Source of the DNA: an uncultured Cohaesibacter sp.
GTDB lineage: Bacteria; Pseudomonadota; Alphaproteobacteria; Rhizobiales; Cohaesibacteraceae
Length of the DNA stretch: 64,000 nucleotides
Reading direction: 5' to 3'
Assembly (NCBI RefSeq): GCF_963676275.1
Contig: NZ_OY781091.1
Span: 1,900,775 to 1,964,774 of the forward strand
Part shown: piece by piece, positions 54,421 through 62,011 of the stretch
Layout of the letters: every line of letters begins with the position of its first letter
How positions within the stretch are numbered: position 1 is the first letter of the stretch
Notes under the pieces: model-generated
What the model saw: only the letters and a program-made list of their open reading frames with translations
The model's database searches: none
Told to the model about the DNA's origin: nothing
Program-made: the position numbers and the translations under genes

Positions 54421-54474
54421 TATGACATATTGTTACGGAGAATTTGCGCGCTCGTCAATATTTGTCATACAGAT
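54421..54474. promoter_or_regulatory. Probable FCD-GntR operator region before the enolase-family gene
   Basis: TTGTCATACAG at 54462-54472 carries the TTGT-N3-ACAG arms; extended, it equals the minus-strand form of the site at 46553. A second TATGACA copy lies at 54421-54427 in inverted orientation, 42 bases away (twice 21). Both lie upstream of the enolase-family start and may also act on the regulator gene. Confidence 0.55.
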
Positions 54475-54924
54475 TATTTAAATTGTTCATATAGGTTTTG
54501 CCTGCTATATTGGTTGCAGAATAAAAATTGCGGATTTTGGCCAATTTGATTGAATTCATGAAGCGCAATATGGTTGCCGAATTGCACTAGCTGGGGGCTG
54601 GTAAGGCTCAGGCGAGGTTTTGACCGGCTTAAGAAGGCATAGGAATGAGCCGGTTAGAGCGTGCGGTTCTGTTGAATCTGGCGAAAAATATGATAAATAG
54701 TCATATTGATTGCAAATCAGGCATACAAATAAAGTGCCAGCTCTGCACTGCGTGGTCCGCAGATAGCATATATCGCGCGGCTGATGCTGCCAGTGGATCG
54801 CATGGTGCAACTGCCAGCATATTGATGGCGAATGGAATGACGGTCAGCCTGCAAATGGGAAGCACATGCCCTTGAAGCATATGTGATCGGACCAGAGCTG
54901 GACTGACCAGGGGAAAGGCAGACA
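54475..54924. other. Intergenic region upstream of the GntR gene
   Basis: About 450 bases with no credible gene. It contains an AATATGA/TCATATT inverted repeat with 7-base centre (54687-54707), a possible autoregulatory site of the GntR protein. Small frames here lack ribosome sites. Confidence 0.5.
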
Positions 54925-55680
54925 ATGGAAGCAGGACTTTCAGAGACCAGACAGAATAATGGCAAGGCCCAGACATTGGTCAGTCAGATCAGTGATCACC
55001 TGAGGCGCGAGATTGCAACGGCGAAATATGTGCCCGGCGATCGGCTGCCCAGCGAGGCAGAACTTGGGCGACGTTTCGAGGTCAGCCGTACTGTCGTCAG
55101 GGAAGCCATTGCCATTCTGCGCTCTGATGGTCTGGTCGAGGCGCGCAAGGGGGCCGGTGTCTTCATTCTTGATCCGCGCGAGGCGAGGCAGAAGCATCCC
55201 TTCGCCGATCTGTCATCGGACCGCATTTCCGAGGTGATCGAGTTGCTTGAAATGCGCTCCGCCTTTGAAATCCGCTCGGCCAGTCTGGCCGCAGCCCGGC
55301 GGTCATCAGCCCAACTTGAGAATATTCTCAAGGCCCACGCCGTGGTTGGTGAAGCCATGGTGGCCGAAGAATGGCCCTATGAAGCGGATTTCCAGTTTCA
55401 TTACGAGATCGCCGTCGCCACCCAGAACAAGAGATTTCCGCAATTTCTTGCCATGATCCGGCCCGGCATCATTCCGCGCAAGGATCTCTCGGTCGGCAAT
55501 GACCGCCGCAAGATCCATCCGAACCCGCACCTGCATCGCGAGCATGCGATTATTTTGCAGGCAATTGTCGATGGCGACTCCGAGGCCGCTGAAGCCGCAA
55601 TGAAAACCCATCTCGAAGGTGCCCTCTCGCGCTACAGGAACATGCTGCGGGAAAGCCTGACGAGCGACATCTCGGCCTAG
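54925..55680 (+). CDS. GntR-family regulator, FadR/FCD subfamily
   Basis: A 251-residue regulator. The winged helix is at about residues 17-80 (LVSQISDHLRREIATAKYVPGDRLPSEAELGRRFEVSRTVVREAIAILRSDGLVEARKGAGVFI), followed by an FCD all-helical effector domain (VIELLEMRSAFEIRSASLAAARR; DFQFHYEIAVATQN, whose Asp and His usually ligate a metal). These proteins respond to small carboxylates such as sugar acids, amino acids or lactate. It is divergent from the enolase gene and convergent with the long catabolic operon, the only regulator in the locus, and the likely reader of the NTGTnnnACAN sites. Confidence 0.92.
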   Translation: MEAGLSETRQNNGKAQTLVSQISDHLRREIATAKYVPGDRLPSEAELGRRFEVSRTVVREAIAILRSDGLVEARKGAGVFILDPREARQKHPFADLSSDRISEVIELLEMRSAFEIRSASLAAARRSSAQLENILKAHAVVGEAMVAEEWPYEADFQFHYEIAVATQNKRFPQFLAMIRPGIIPRKDLSVGNDRRKIHPNPHLHREHAIILQAIVDGDSEAAEAAMKTHLEGALSRYRNMLRESLTSDISA

Positions 55681-55735
55681 ACTGGTTGTCGGCTGTCCGG
55701 TGGTTATGTCCGGTGGCTATAGCGATCAAATAAGA

Positions 55736-55767
55736 ACAGCCCCGAATTGTCATCACTTCGGGGCTGT
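55736..55767. terminator. Hairpin terminator between GntR gene and SDR gene
   Basis: ACAGCCCCGAA pairs with TTCGGGGCTGT (11 bp) around a 10-nt loop between two convergent genes. The plus-strand tail is modestly T-rich; it probably terminates both. Confidence 0.75.
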
Positions 55768-55809
55768 GTCATTTTATCATTTGCCCCGATCAGGGCGAGG
55801 GGCAGGGGC

Positions 55810-56580
55810 TTACATACCCTTGATCATGCCACCGTCAACGCGGAGCATGGAGCCGGTGACGAAACTGGCCTGCTCCGAGCACAGGAAGGTCACCACCGCA
55901 CCGAATTCTTCCGGTTTGCCATAACGTCCTGCCGGAATGGTCGCGCGGGATGCAGCCTTCACATCTTCAACCGACTGACCGCTTTTCTTTGCCTTGCCCG
56001 CATCCAGTTCGGCCACGCGATCGGTAGCGATGCGGCCGGGCAGAACCATATTGACGGTGATACCGCTGGAGGCCACTTCGCTGGCCAAGGTCTTGGACCA
56101 GCCCGCAATGGCGCCGCGCACCCCGTTGGACAGCGCCAGATTGGGGATCGGGTTGACGATACCGGACGAACCGATGGTCACAACGCGGCCCCAGCCTTTT
56201 GCCGTCATGGCCTCAAGTGCCTTGTCGGTGATGGCAAAAATCGGTGTCGCCATGGCGTCAAAGGCAGCCTGCCAGGCGGCCACGCTTTGCCCCTTGGCCG
56301 GACCGGCTGCAGGTCCACCGCAGTTATTGACCAATATGTCCACCGGTTCCTTGTCCAGCAGTGCGATCACCTCATTGACTGAGGCCGCATCGGCCAGATC
56401 AAGCTTGACCGCGCTCACCCTGTCCTTGAGACCATCGGGCAATCCCGCTGGCAGCGTGCCCGAGCGTGATGCGGCAACAACCTGCGCTCCTTCTTCGGCC
56501 AGCAAAATGGCAGAAGCGGCACCCAGACCGCGACTTGCGCCCAGTACGAGCGCACGTTTTCCTTTCAAACCGAAATCCAT
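55810..56580 (-). CDS. SDR-family protein with altered catalytic residues
   Basis: A 256-residue short-chain dehydrogenase/reductase-fold protein. The NAD(P) motif GASRGLG (14-20) and NNCGG (85-89) are present, as is Ser138 in IGSSG. But where Tyr-xxx-Lys should follow, the sequence is LALSNGVRGAIAG: Ser151 replaces Tyr and Arg155 replaces Lys. A subgroup of SDRs annotated as 3-oxoacyl reductases shares this LSN..R pattern, and its activity is unclear. The start overlaps the upstream DapA-family stop by one base (TGATG). Last gene of the minus-strand operon. Confidence 0.88.
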   Translation of the reverse strand: MDFGLKGKRALVLGASRGLGAASAILLAEEGAQVVAASRSGTLPAGLPDGLKDRVSAVKLDLADAASVNEVIALLDKEPVDILVNNCGGPAAGPAKGQSVAAWQAAFDAMATPIFAITDKALEAMTAKGWGRVVTIGSSGIVNPIPNLALSNGVRGAIAGWSKTLASEVASSGITVNMVLPGRIATDRVAELDAGKAKKSGQSVEDVKAASRATIPAGRYGKPEEFGAVVTFLCSEQASFVTGSMLRVDGGMIKGM

Positions 56581-57506
56581 CAGCCAAGCTCCTTCAATCT
56601 TTTTTCCTGCCGAGCGATGATGCGATCAACCTCGACCTTTGCGGCAGCGGTCAGTCCCTTGCCCGGTTTGCGCATGGCTTCCGAGGCGATGACGCCGCGT
56701 TTCTGCAAGACATATTTGCGAACAGCAAGGCCAAGACCCGGCTGTTGTTCGTAGCATACCAGAGGGAGATAGGCATCATAAACATCCTGTGCGCGATCCA
56801 GCTCGCCTTTCTCGGCAAATGCGACCACGTCTCTGAGCATTTCGATATAGGCAAAGCCGGTCATCGCGCCATTTGCACCGCGTGCCATGGCTTCGGGCAG
56901 GAAGAGCGCACCGTTACCGCAAAGAATGGAGATCGGACGACGCCCGGCCTTCTCGGCTGCGCGCACGGCGGTGACTTTTTCAAGGCCCGGCCAGTCTTCA
57001 TGCTTGAGCATGACGATCTGCTCATTCTGCTCGATGATGCTGCCCAGAGTATCGGTGGAGATATTGACGCCGGTTGTCAGCGGGAAGTCCTGCAGGACCA
57101 CAGGCACGCCAGCACCAGCCGCGTCACAGGCATTGGCATAATAGGTGATGATCTGCTCATTGGTCTTCAGGTTGCCCGGAGGGGCAATCATGACCCCGGC
57201 AGCACCCAGATCCATTGCCTTTTTGGACAATTCGCCAATGGCCGCGAGACCCGGCGCGGAAACGCCGACCACAATCGGGGCACCATTGGCGCGCTTGATC
57301 ACGCGTTCGGCGATGGTGACCGCTTCGGCCTGCGTCATCTTGGGGGCTTCCCCCATCATGCCAAGCACGGTGATGCCGGTCGAACCCTTTTCCAGATAGA
57401 AATCGGTTGCGCGATCCAGACTATCGAAATCTATGGCACCCTGTTCGTTGAATGGTGTTACCGAAATGGCGAAAACACCCTTGGTGTCACTGGTGAGCAG
57501 CGTCAT
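56580..57506 (-). CDS. DapA-family (dihydrodipicolinate synthase/NAL-like) lyase
   Basis: A 308-residue class I aldolase-fold protein. The Schiff-base Lys168 lies in MLKHEDWPG. The usual GTTGE is GMMGE (near 49-53), and the YNxP tyrosine is replaced: the sequence reads VVLQDFPLTTG. It is therefore unlikely to be lysine-biosynthetic DapA and more likely to retro-aldolise or dehydrate a 2-oxo acid in the linked pathway. AAGGA precedes ATG 57506; the frame extends 10 codons more. 19 bases separate it from the upstream M24 gene. Confidence 0.88.
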   Translation of the reverse strand: MTLLTSDTKGVFAISVTPFNEQGAIDFDSLDRATDFYLEKGSTGITVLGMMGEAPKMTQAEAVTIAERVIKRANGAPIVVGVSAPGLAAIGELSKKAMDLGAAGVMIAPPGNLKTNEQIITYYANACDAAGAGVPVVLQDFPLTTGVNISTDTLGSIIEQNEQIVMLKHEDWPGLEKVTAVRAAEKAGRRPISILCGNGALFLPEAMARGANGAMTGFAYIEMLRDVVAFAEKGELDRAQDVYDAYLPLVCYEQQPGLGLAVRKYVLQKRGVIASEAMRKPGKGLTAAAKVEVDRIIARQEKRLKELG

Positions 57507-57525
57507 GTTCAGTCCTTTCTGACCA

Positions 57526-58656
57526 TTATTTGACAAAGAGCTTGCGGGGGAAATTGGTCAGTCTTTCATAGCCCGATTCGGTAATGGCGATGGTCTCGGA
57601 CATGCCGTATCCACTCGCCAGAAGGTAGGTGTGGAAGGTTTGACCCGGCTCGAAAGACCAAGTGCAGCTTGGTTCTGCCTCCAGTGGTTCGCCGCCATTG
57701 GGCTGAAGCAGAAGGCCGACAGAATAGAATGTCTTGTTGGTGTAGGTTTCGCGCAGGCCAGCCGAGAGGATACCATCGCGATAGATGCTGTCTGGCACCG
57801 TCGCCGCAACGCCCGGGCGCACTTCGGCAAGGGCGGCATCCTGAATGGCGATCAGCTTTTCAACGATTCTGTGATCGTCATCACGGGCCGGAGCAATGCG
57901 GATCGGGCGCATGAAACGGGCGTGATAATGGCGCACATTCGGTGTCACCTCAATCTGCACGATATCGCCTTCTTCCAGAATGCGGTCCGAATAGCCACCA
58001 TGCAGATGGAAGGCGCGTTCGCCCGAAGACATCACGCCCGGGCCGGGCAGGTCGGAACCGGCGCGGATCATGGCGGCGCAGATCTGGGCTGCCATTTCCC
58101 GCTCGCTGACACCAACTTCCGAGGCGTCAATCGCCGCCTGCATGCCTGCTTCGGCGGCCTTGGCTGCGCGGCGCTGATAGGCGATCTCGGCCGGTGTCTT
58201 GATCAGGCGCATGGTTGGCGCCATGTTGCTTTCATCCTGCCAACTGATGCCCGGAAGCGTGGATTTGAGATATTCGAACCGTCCGGCCGAGAGCGGCCAT
58301 GCCGAAAGCTCGATACCCAGTTTGGCGCTTGCGCCCATACGGCTGCGTATCGCTTCGGCTGCCACCTTCATCCGGTCGTCGCTATCCGTCCACATGACAC
58401 GGTCGGCAAAGACGCATGTGCTGTCGAGATAATATTCCTCGACATCGCGGCAAAAGAGGGTGGGCTCACCACTGGCCGGAATGATGGCAAACTGCAAGGT
58501 GCCATAGGCGCGGGTGAAATAGCCGGTAACCCAGGTAACCGTCTCCGGCAAAAAGGCAATTAGCCCATCCAGATCCCGTTTCTTTAATTCAGCCTGTATG
58601 CGTGACAGGCGGGCGAGATATTCCTCGCGCTCAAACCAATAAGCTGGTGTTGGCAT
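57526..58656 (-). CDS. M24-family (creatinase/aminopeptidase P-like) hydrolase, metal ligands missing
   Basis: A 376-residue pita-bread-fold protein with a creatinase-type N-terminal domain (about 1-150) and a C-terminal M24 domain. The canonical metal-site pattern GDxVxxDxG...GYxxDxTRT reads GDIVQIEVTPNVRHYHARFMR: Glu236 and Arg247 replace the two Asp ligands, and the later His and Glu positions (GLLLQPNG, QTFHTYLL) are also changed. A metal-free mechanism, as in creatinase or ectoine-hydrolase-like members, is therefore more likely than Xaa-Pro peptidase activity. AAGGAG precedes ATG 58656. The substrate is probably a small C-N compound. Confidence 0.88.
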   Translation of the reverse strand: MPTPAYWFEREEYLARLSRIQAELKKRDLDGLIAFLPETVTWVTGYFTRAYGTLQFAIIPASGEPTLFCRDVEEYYLDSTCVFADRVMWTDSDDRMKVAAEAIRSRMGASAKLGIELSAWPLSAGRFEYLKSTLPGISWQDESNMAPTMRLIKTPAEIAYQRRAAKAAEAGMQAAIDASEVGVSEREMAAQICAAMIRAGSDLPGPGVMSSGERAFHLHGGYSDRILEEGDIVQIEVTPNVRHYHARFMRPIRIAPARDDDHRIVEKLIAIQDAALAEVRPGVAATVPDSIYRDGILSAGLRETYTNKTFYSVGLLLQPNGGEPLEAEPSCTWSFEPGQTFHTYLLASGYGMSETIAITESGYERLTNFPRKLFVK

Positions 58657-58732
58657 TTCTATTCTCCTTGAGAAAGTCCGCGCATGGGCCATGCCGGATG
58701 CGAAGGCTTTTCTCAAAATCATGCAGGAAAGG

Positions 58733-58750
58733 GCCCCGAACGAGCGGGGC
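58733..58750 (-). terminator. Intra-operon hairpin after the amidotransferase gene
   Basis: On the minus strand GCCCCG pairs with CGGGGC around CTCGTT and is followed by CCTTTCC, 29 bases past the amidotransferase stop. Perhaps partial termination or an RNA-processing site in the 122-base gap before the M24 gene. Confidence 0.45.
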
Positions 58751-58778
58751 TGGTCAAATAGGTTGATTGAGCAGACCC

Positions 58779-59480
58779 TCAGCCATGAAGAACAAGTTCT
58801 GTAAAACGGGTCAGCATGGTCTTGGCTTCATCGGCTTCATGGGCGGAGGCTTTCAGTTCCTCGATATCGGCACCGTCCTTCTCCATGGTTTTCCGGTTCT
58901 GCTCGAACCAGAGAGGAGCCTGCGCCAGCGTGACTTCAGGATGGCCCTGAATGCCCCAGATATCTTCATCCTTGTAGCGCCAGACATGATTGGCGCAATC
59001 ATCCGAATAGGCCAGAATGGTCATGTCCGGATGGGAACCGAGCACCTCGTCATTATGCCAGACAAACATATGCACCGTTTCATGCAGATCCTTGGCAATC
59101 TTGTCCGTGCGGGCCGCCTCGGTCACCGGCAAATCCTTGTAGCCGATCTCGCAGCTGGTGCGCCGGAAAACCTGATCCTTGCCACAGAGGGCAGAAGCCA
59201 GAATCTGATGTCCGAAACAGACGCCGAGCATCGGGATTTTCAGTTCCGCAGCCTGCCGGATCAGGTCATGTTCGCGATGGATGAAGTCGATATCCTCATA
59301 AGCACCATGCGGGCTGCCGGACAGGAAGATGCCGTCATAGCCATCAAGCGTCAGTGGGAACTGGCCGTCATAGGCCCAGAAGCGATCGACATTGAGGCCC
59401 CATGTTTCAAACCGGTCATCGAGTTTGGCAACAGACTGCAAGGAGCGGCCATTGCCCAGATAGAGAAGTCTTTTCCCCAT
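58779..59480 (-). CDS. Stand-alone class I glutamine amidotransferase-like protein
   Basis: A 233-residue GATase1-fold protein. The nucleophile is Cys88 in GVCFGHQILA, with the His-Glu dyad in GIQGHPEV. GIFLSGSPHGAYEDIDF is the oxyanion-strand region. No synthetase domain is fused or adjacent, as in GuaA-like stand-alone amidotransferases and gamma-glutamyl hydrolases. In this operon it may hydrolyse a gamma-glutamyl or other amide; that is inference. Flanked by an intercistronic hairpin on each side. Confidence 0.88.
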   Translation of the reverse strand: MGKRLLYLGNGRSLQSVAKLDDRFETWGLNVDRFWAYDGQFPLTLDGYDGIFLSGSPHGAYEDIDFIHREHDLIRQAAELKIPMLGVCFGHQILASALCGKDQVFRRTSCEIGYKDLPVTEAARTDKIAKDLHETVHMFVWHNDEVLGSHPDMTILAYSDDCANHVWRYKDEDIWGIQGHPEVTLAQAPLWFEQNRKTMEKDGADIEELKASAHEADEAKTMLTRFTELVLHG

Positions 59481-59514
59481 GTCAGAGGATATTCCTTTTG
59501 TTATGGCAGGGCTT

Positions 59515-59538
59515 GCCTGAGCCTGTAACGGCTCGGGC
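59515..59538 (-). other. Intra-operon hairpin after the second M24 gene
   Basis: GCCTGAGCC pairs with GGCTCGGGC (9 bp, one G-U) around a 6-nt loop in the 87-base gap between the M24-like gene and the amidotransferase gene. No T run; probably a message-stability element. Confidence 0.45.
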
Positions 59539-59567
59539 AGTCCTTGCTCTCAATAGCGGTGTCTGGC

Positions 59568-60785
59568 TCAGCAGCGGAACAGCTCGATGGGCAGATCGGA
59601 GAAGACCTCCGGCTCGCCATTTTCGCGAATGGCGAAGGTCTGGCCGATACCGGCAACAAGGCCCGTATCCGTGTCAGGGATCATGATATGGACAAAGAAC
59701 ACCATACCCGGCTGCATCACGAGCGGATTGCCCGAATAGATCATCGGCGGCACATCCATCCATGTCGGCTTGAAGGTGCAACCCAGCGCATAGCCGCAGG
59801 CCGCATAGCGGGCCTTGGCAAAGCCGCCCTTGTCCAGCACCCGGCGGTGAATGTCGTCCAGCGTGCCAAGCTCGCGGCCGGGCAGGGCATTGGCCTTGAT
59901 TTCCTCGATCGCATCGCGCGCGACGCCCATCTGGCGCTCCTGTCGCGGATCGACCGGGCCGAGGGTCAGGGTATTTTCAATGCAGACATGATAGCGGCAA
60001 TGGGACCCTGCCAGCTCCACCAGCACCTGATCTTGTTCCTCGATGATATGGGCAATGCCGGAATCCCTGCCGAACAGAGCCGCCGCGCCCGCATTGATCA
60101 TCGGTCCACCAGAAGGGGTGTCACCGCCACGGGTGACCATCGCGTCAAAGGCTGCACCGATCAGGGCGCTGTCGGGGATGCCCGGCTTGACGCGTTCGAT
60201 GGTGGCACGCACCGCTGCGTCGGCCAGTTTACCGGCAATGCGCACATGCTCCAGCTCTGCCGGAGACTTGATCAGGCGCAGGCCACGAATGATCCATGAG
60301 CCGTCAGCGGTTTCGCAGAAACCTTCAAGAGCCTTGTCGACCATTTTGCCATGAAAGGCCGTGAGACCATAGCTGGCATATTCGATGCCGACCTTTTTGC
60401 CTTTGAGGCCCTTTTCTTCCAGAATCCCGCGCAAATCCATGGCAGGGTTGGCATCCTCGGCATTCAGCCAGATGCGGACCTCGTCATAGAGCGAGGCCAC
60501 CTCGGCCTGCCGCTTGTCCGGTGTACGGGTGAGGATCACAGTCGGGCTTTCATCGGCGGTGATCACTCCTGCCTGAAAGAAGACAAAACCCGCCGTATCA
60601 AAGCCGGTCAGCCAATAGTGGCTTTCCTGTGAAAAGACGAGAAGGGCGTCGAGCCCTTCCTCGCGCATCCGCTTGCGGGCCGCAGCCAGACGGGCAGCAT
60701 ATTCCTCTGGCGGAAATCTGAGCAGGACATCGCGCCCTGCCGGGGTTTTTGCCTTATATTCCTTTGGCACAAACATTTCTGTCAC
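59568..60785 (-). CDS. M24-family creatinase-like hydrolase (second copy)
   Basis: A 405-residue protein with the two-domain creatinase layout (N-terminal domain to about 165, then the pita-bread fold). The metal-binding segment reads VELAGSHCRYHVCIENTLTLG, lacking both Asp ligands. Later positions are GYALGCTFKPTWMD and MVFFVHIMIPD where His and Glu ligands would be. It most resembles metal-independent members such as creatinase and ectoine-hydrolase-like proteins. Start GTG 60785 has GGAG eight bases upstream and lies five bases after the upstream stop; ATG 60776 is an alternative. Confidence 0.85.
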   Translation of the reverse strand: MTEMFVPKEYKAKTPAGRDVLLRFPPEEYAARLAAARKRMREEGLDALLVFSQESHYWLTGFDTAGFVFFQAGVITADESPTVILTRTPDKRQAEVASLYDEVRIWLNAEDANPAMDLRGILEEKGLKGKKVGIEYASYGLTAFHGKMVDKALEGFCETADGSWIIRGLRLIKSPAELEHVRIAGKLADAAVRATIERVKPGIPDSALIGAAFDAMVTRGGDTPSGGPMINAGAAALFGRDSGIAHIIEEQDQVLVELAGSHCRYHVCIENTLTLGPVDPRQERQMGVARDAIEEIKANALPGRELGTLDDIHRRVLDKGGFAKARYAACGYALGCTFKPTWMDVPPMIYSGNPLVMQPGMVFFVHIMIPDTDTGLVAGIGQTFAIRENGEPEVFSDLPIELFRC

Positions 60786-60790
60786 GTGAC

Positions 60791-62011
60791 TTACTCCATC
60801 TCGCAAATATCGGCCATGGTCATCAGATAGACGCGGATCATGTCGAGATAATCGACAATCTCTACGCGCTCATCCGGCATGGTATTGAATTTTCCACCCG
60901 GTCCGCAGACGACGCCTTCCATGCCGCCGACGGCCCAGAGATGTCCGGCATCGGTGCCGAAATAGGCTGGCGGGGCAATCGCGCCGGTTGGCTGCTCCTC
61001 ACCGCGCACGGCCTTGTAGGCTGCGTTGAGTGCTGTGACGATGCGGGCATCCTTGGCCACTTCAAAGGCGGGCATGGTCGGCTGGCCCTTGCGCGTTTCC
61101 GGCGTAACGGTTGCCTTGAGGCCGGGAAAGCGGGCCTCAAGCTCGTCAAGCTTTCTGCGCATGTCCATGACAGCATTATCGCGGCTCTGTCCGGGGCCAT
61201 AACGGCCCGATCCCTTGATGCGGACATAATCGGCCACCTGCGGCGGGCGCCATTCATGCAGATCCTTGCCAAGCGCCCCATGGACCACGCCCACATGCAC
61301 CCGGTTGACCGAGCGATGCTCCTCGGAAGGCGCATCCGAGAAGGTCATTTCGTTAAGCTCGGGAATAAGGGCACAGGCCGCCATGATGGCATCAACCCCG
61401 GCTTCGCGCTTGGAGAGATGGCGGGTGATGCCTTCCAGCTCGATAGTAAAGGTGAAGGCGGCCGCATGCATGGTGATGGCTTGCAGATCTGACGGTTCGG
61501 AATTGATGAAATAATCCGCTCGCAGACCGGAATTGACTGCAGCCAGCGTACCGATCCCGCCCTGCAATTCGCCAATCACATAGGTGAGAATGACGTCACC
61601 CTTGAGCCGCTTGCCATTGTCTATGAGGGTCTTGACCGCGCACAGCGAAGCCATGTCACCGGCCTTCATGTTCGAGACGCCGATGCCATAGATGAATTCG
61701 TCATCGACCAGCCCGCCCCATGGATCGACCGTCCAGCCTTCGGTGACCGGGTTGGTATCAAGATGGCCGTTGAACAGCAGGCTCTTGCCACCACCCGTGC
61801 CGCGCCAACGCCCGATGGCGTTGACACGGTCGCCCACCACAGGCATCAGTTCCACTTCCAGCCCCATCTTTTCCATGATCGAGGCGACATGTTCGGCGAG
61901 CTTGCGCTCACCTTCGGTTTCCGAATAGCTCTTGTGGCTGACAATGTCGGACAGGATATCCAGACAGGCTTTGCTGTCGAGATTCTGCGTCAGGCTGAGG
62001 GCATCAGACAT
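60791..62011 (-). CDS. M20-family peptidase/deacylase-like protein with altered metal site
   Basis: A 406-residue protein of the M20 (ArgE/DapE/CPG2) family. The first ligand His83 and Asp85 are in NGHLDTNPV, and the catalytic Glu148 is in VIGELQGGIGT. But the bridging Asp is Asn114 (VSNMKAG), the second Glu is Leu149, and the C-terminal His is Asn376 (GPGGKFNTMPDE). Glu172 (SEPSD) and dimer-domain His198 are retained. A normal two-zinc site looks impossible, so it may be a one-metal enzyme or have another role. The ATG overlaps the upstream ATPase gene by eight bases. Confidence 0.88.
   Translation of the reverse strand: MSDALSLTQNLDSKACLDILSDIVSHKSYSETEGERKLAEHVASIMEKMGLEVELMPVVGDRVNAIGRWRGTGGGKSLLFNGHLDTNPVTEGWTVDPWGGLVDDEFIYGIGVSNMKAGDMASLCAVKTLIDNGKRLKGDVILTYVIGELQGGIGTLAAVNSGLRADYFINSEPSDLQAITMHAAAFTFTIELEGITRHLSKREAGVDAIMAACALIPELNEMTFSDAPSEEHRSVNRVHVGVVHGALGKDLHEWRPPQVADYVRIKGSGRYGPGQSRDNAVMDMRRKLDELEARFPGLKATVTPETRKGQPTMPAFEVAKDARIVTALNAAYKAVRGEEQPTGAIAPPAYFGTDAGHLWAVGGMEGVVCGPGGKFNTMPDERVEIVDYLDMIRVYLMTMADICEME

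Noticed and set aside
56580-57506. Lysine-biosynthesis gene dapA
   Set aside because: The YNxP tyrosine and GTTGE threonines are replaced and the context is catabolic.
57526-60785. Calling the two M24 proteins Xaa-Pro aminopeptidases or ectoine hydrolase DoeA
   Set aside because: The metal ligands of aminopeptidase P are missing and none of the neighbouring ectoine genes (doeB, doeC, doeD, ectoine importer) is present; only the family is stated.
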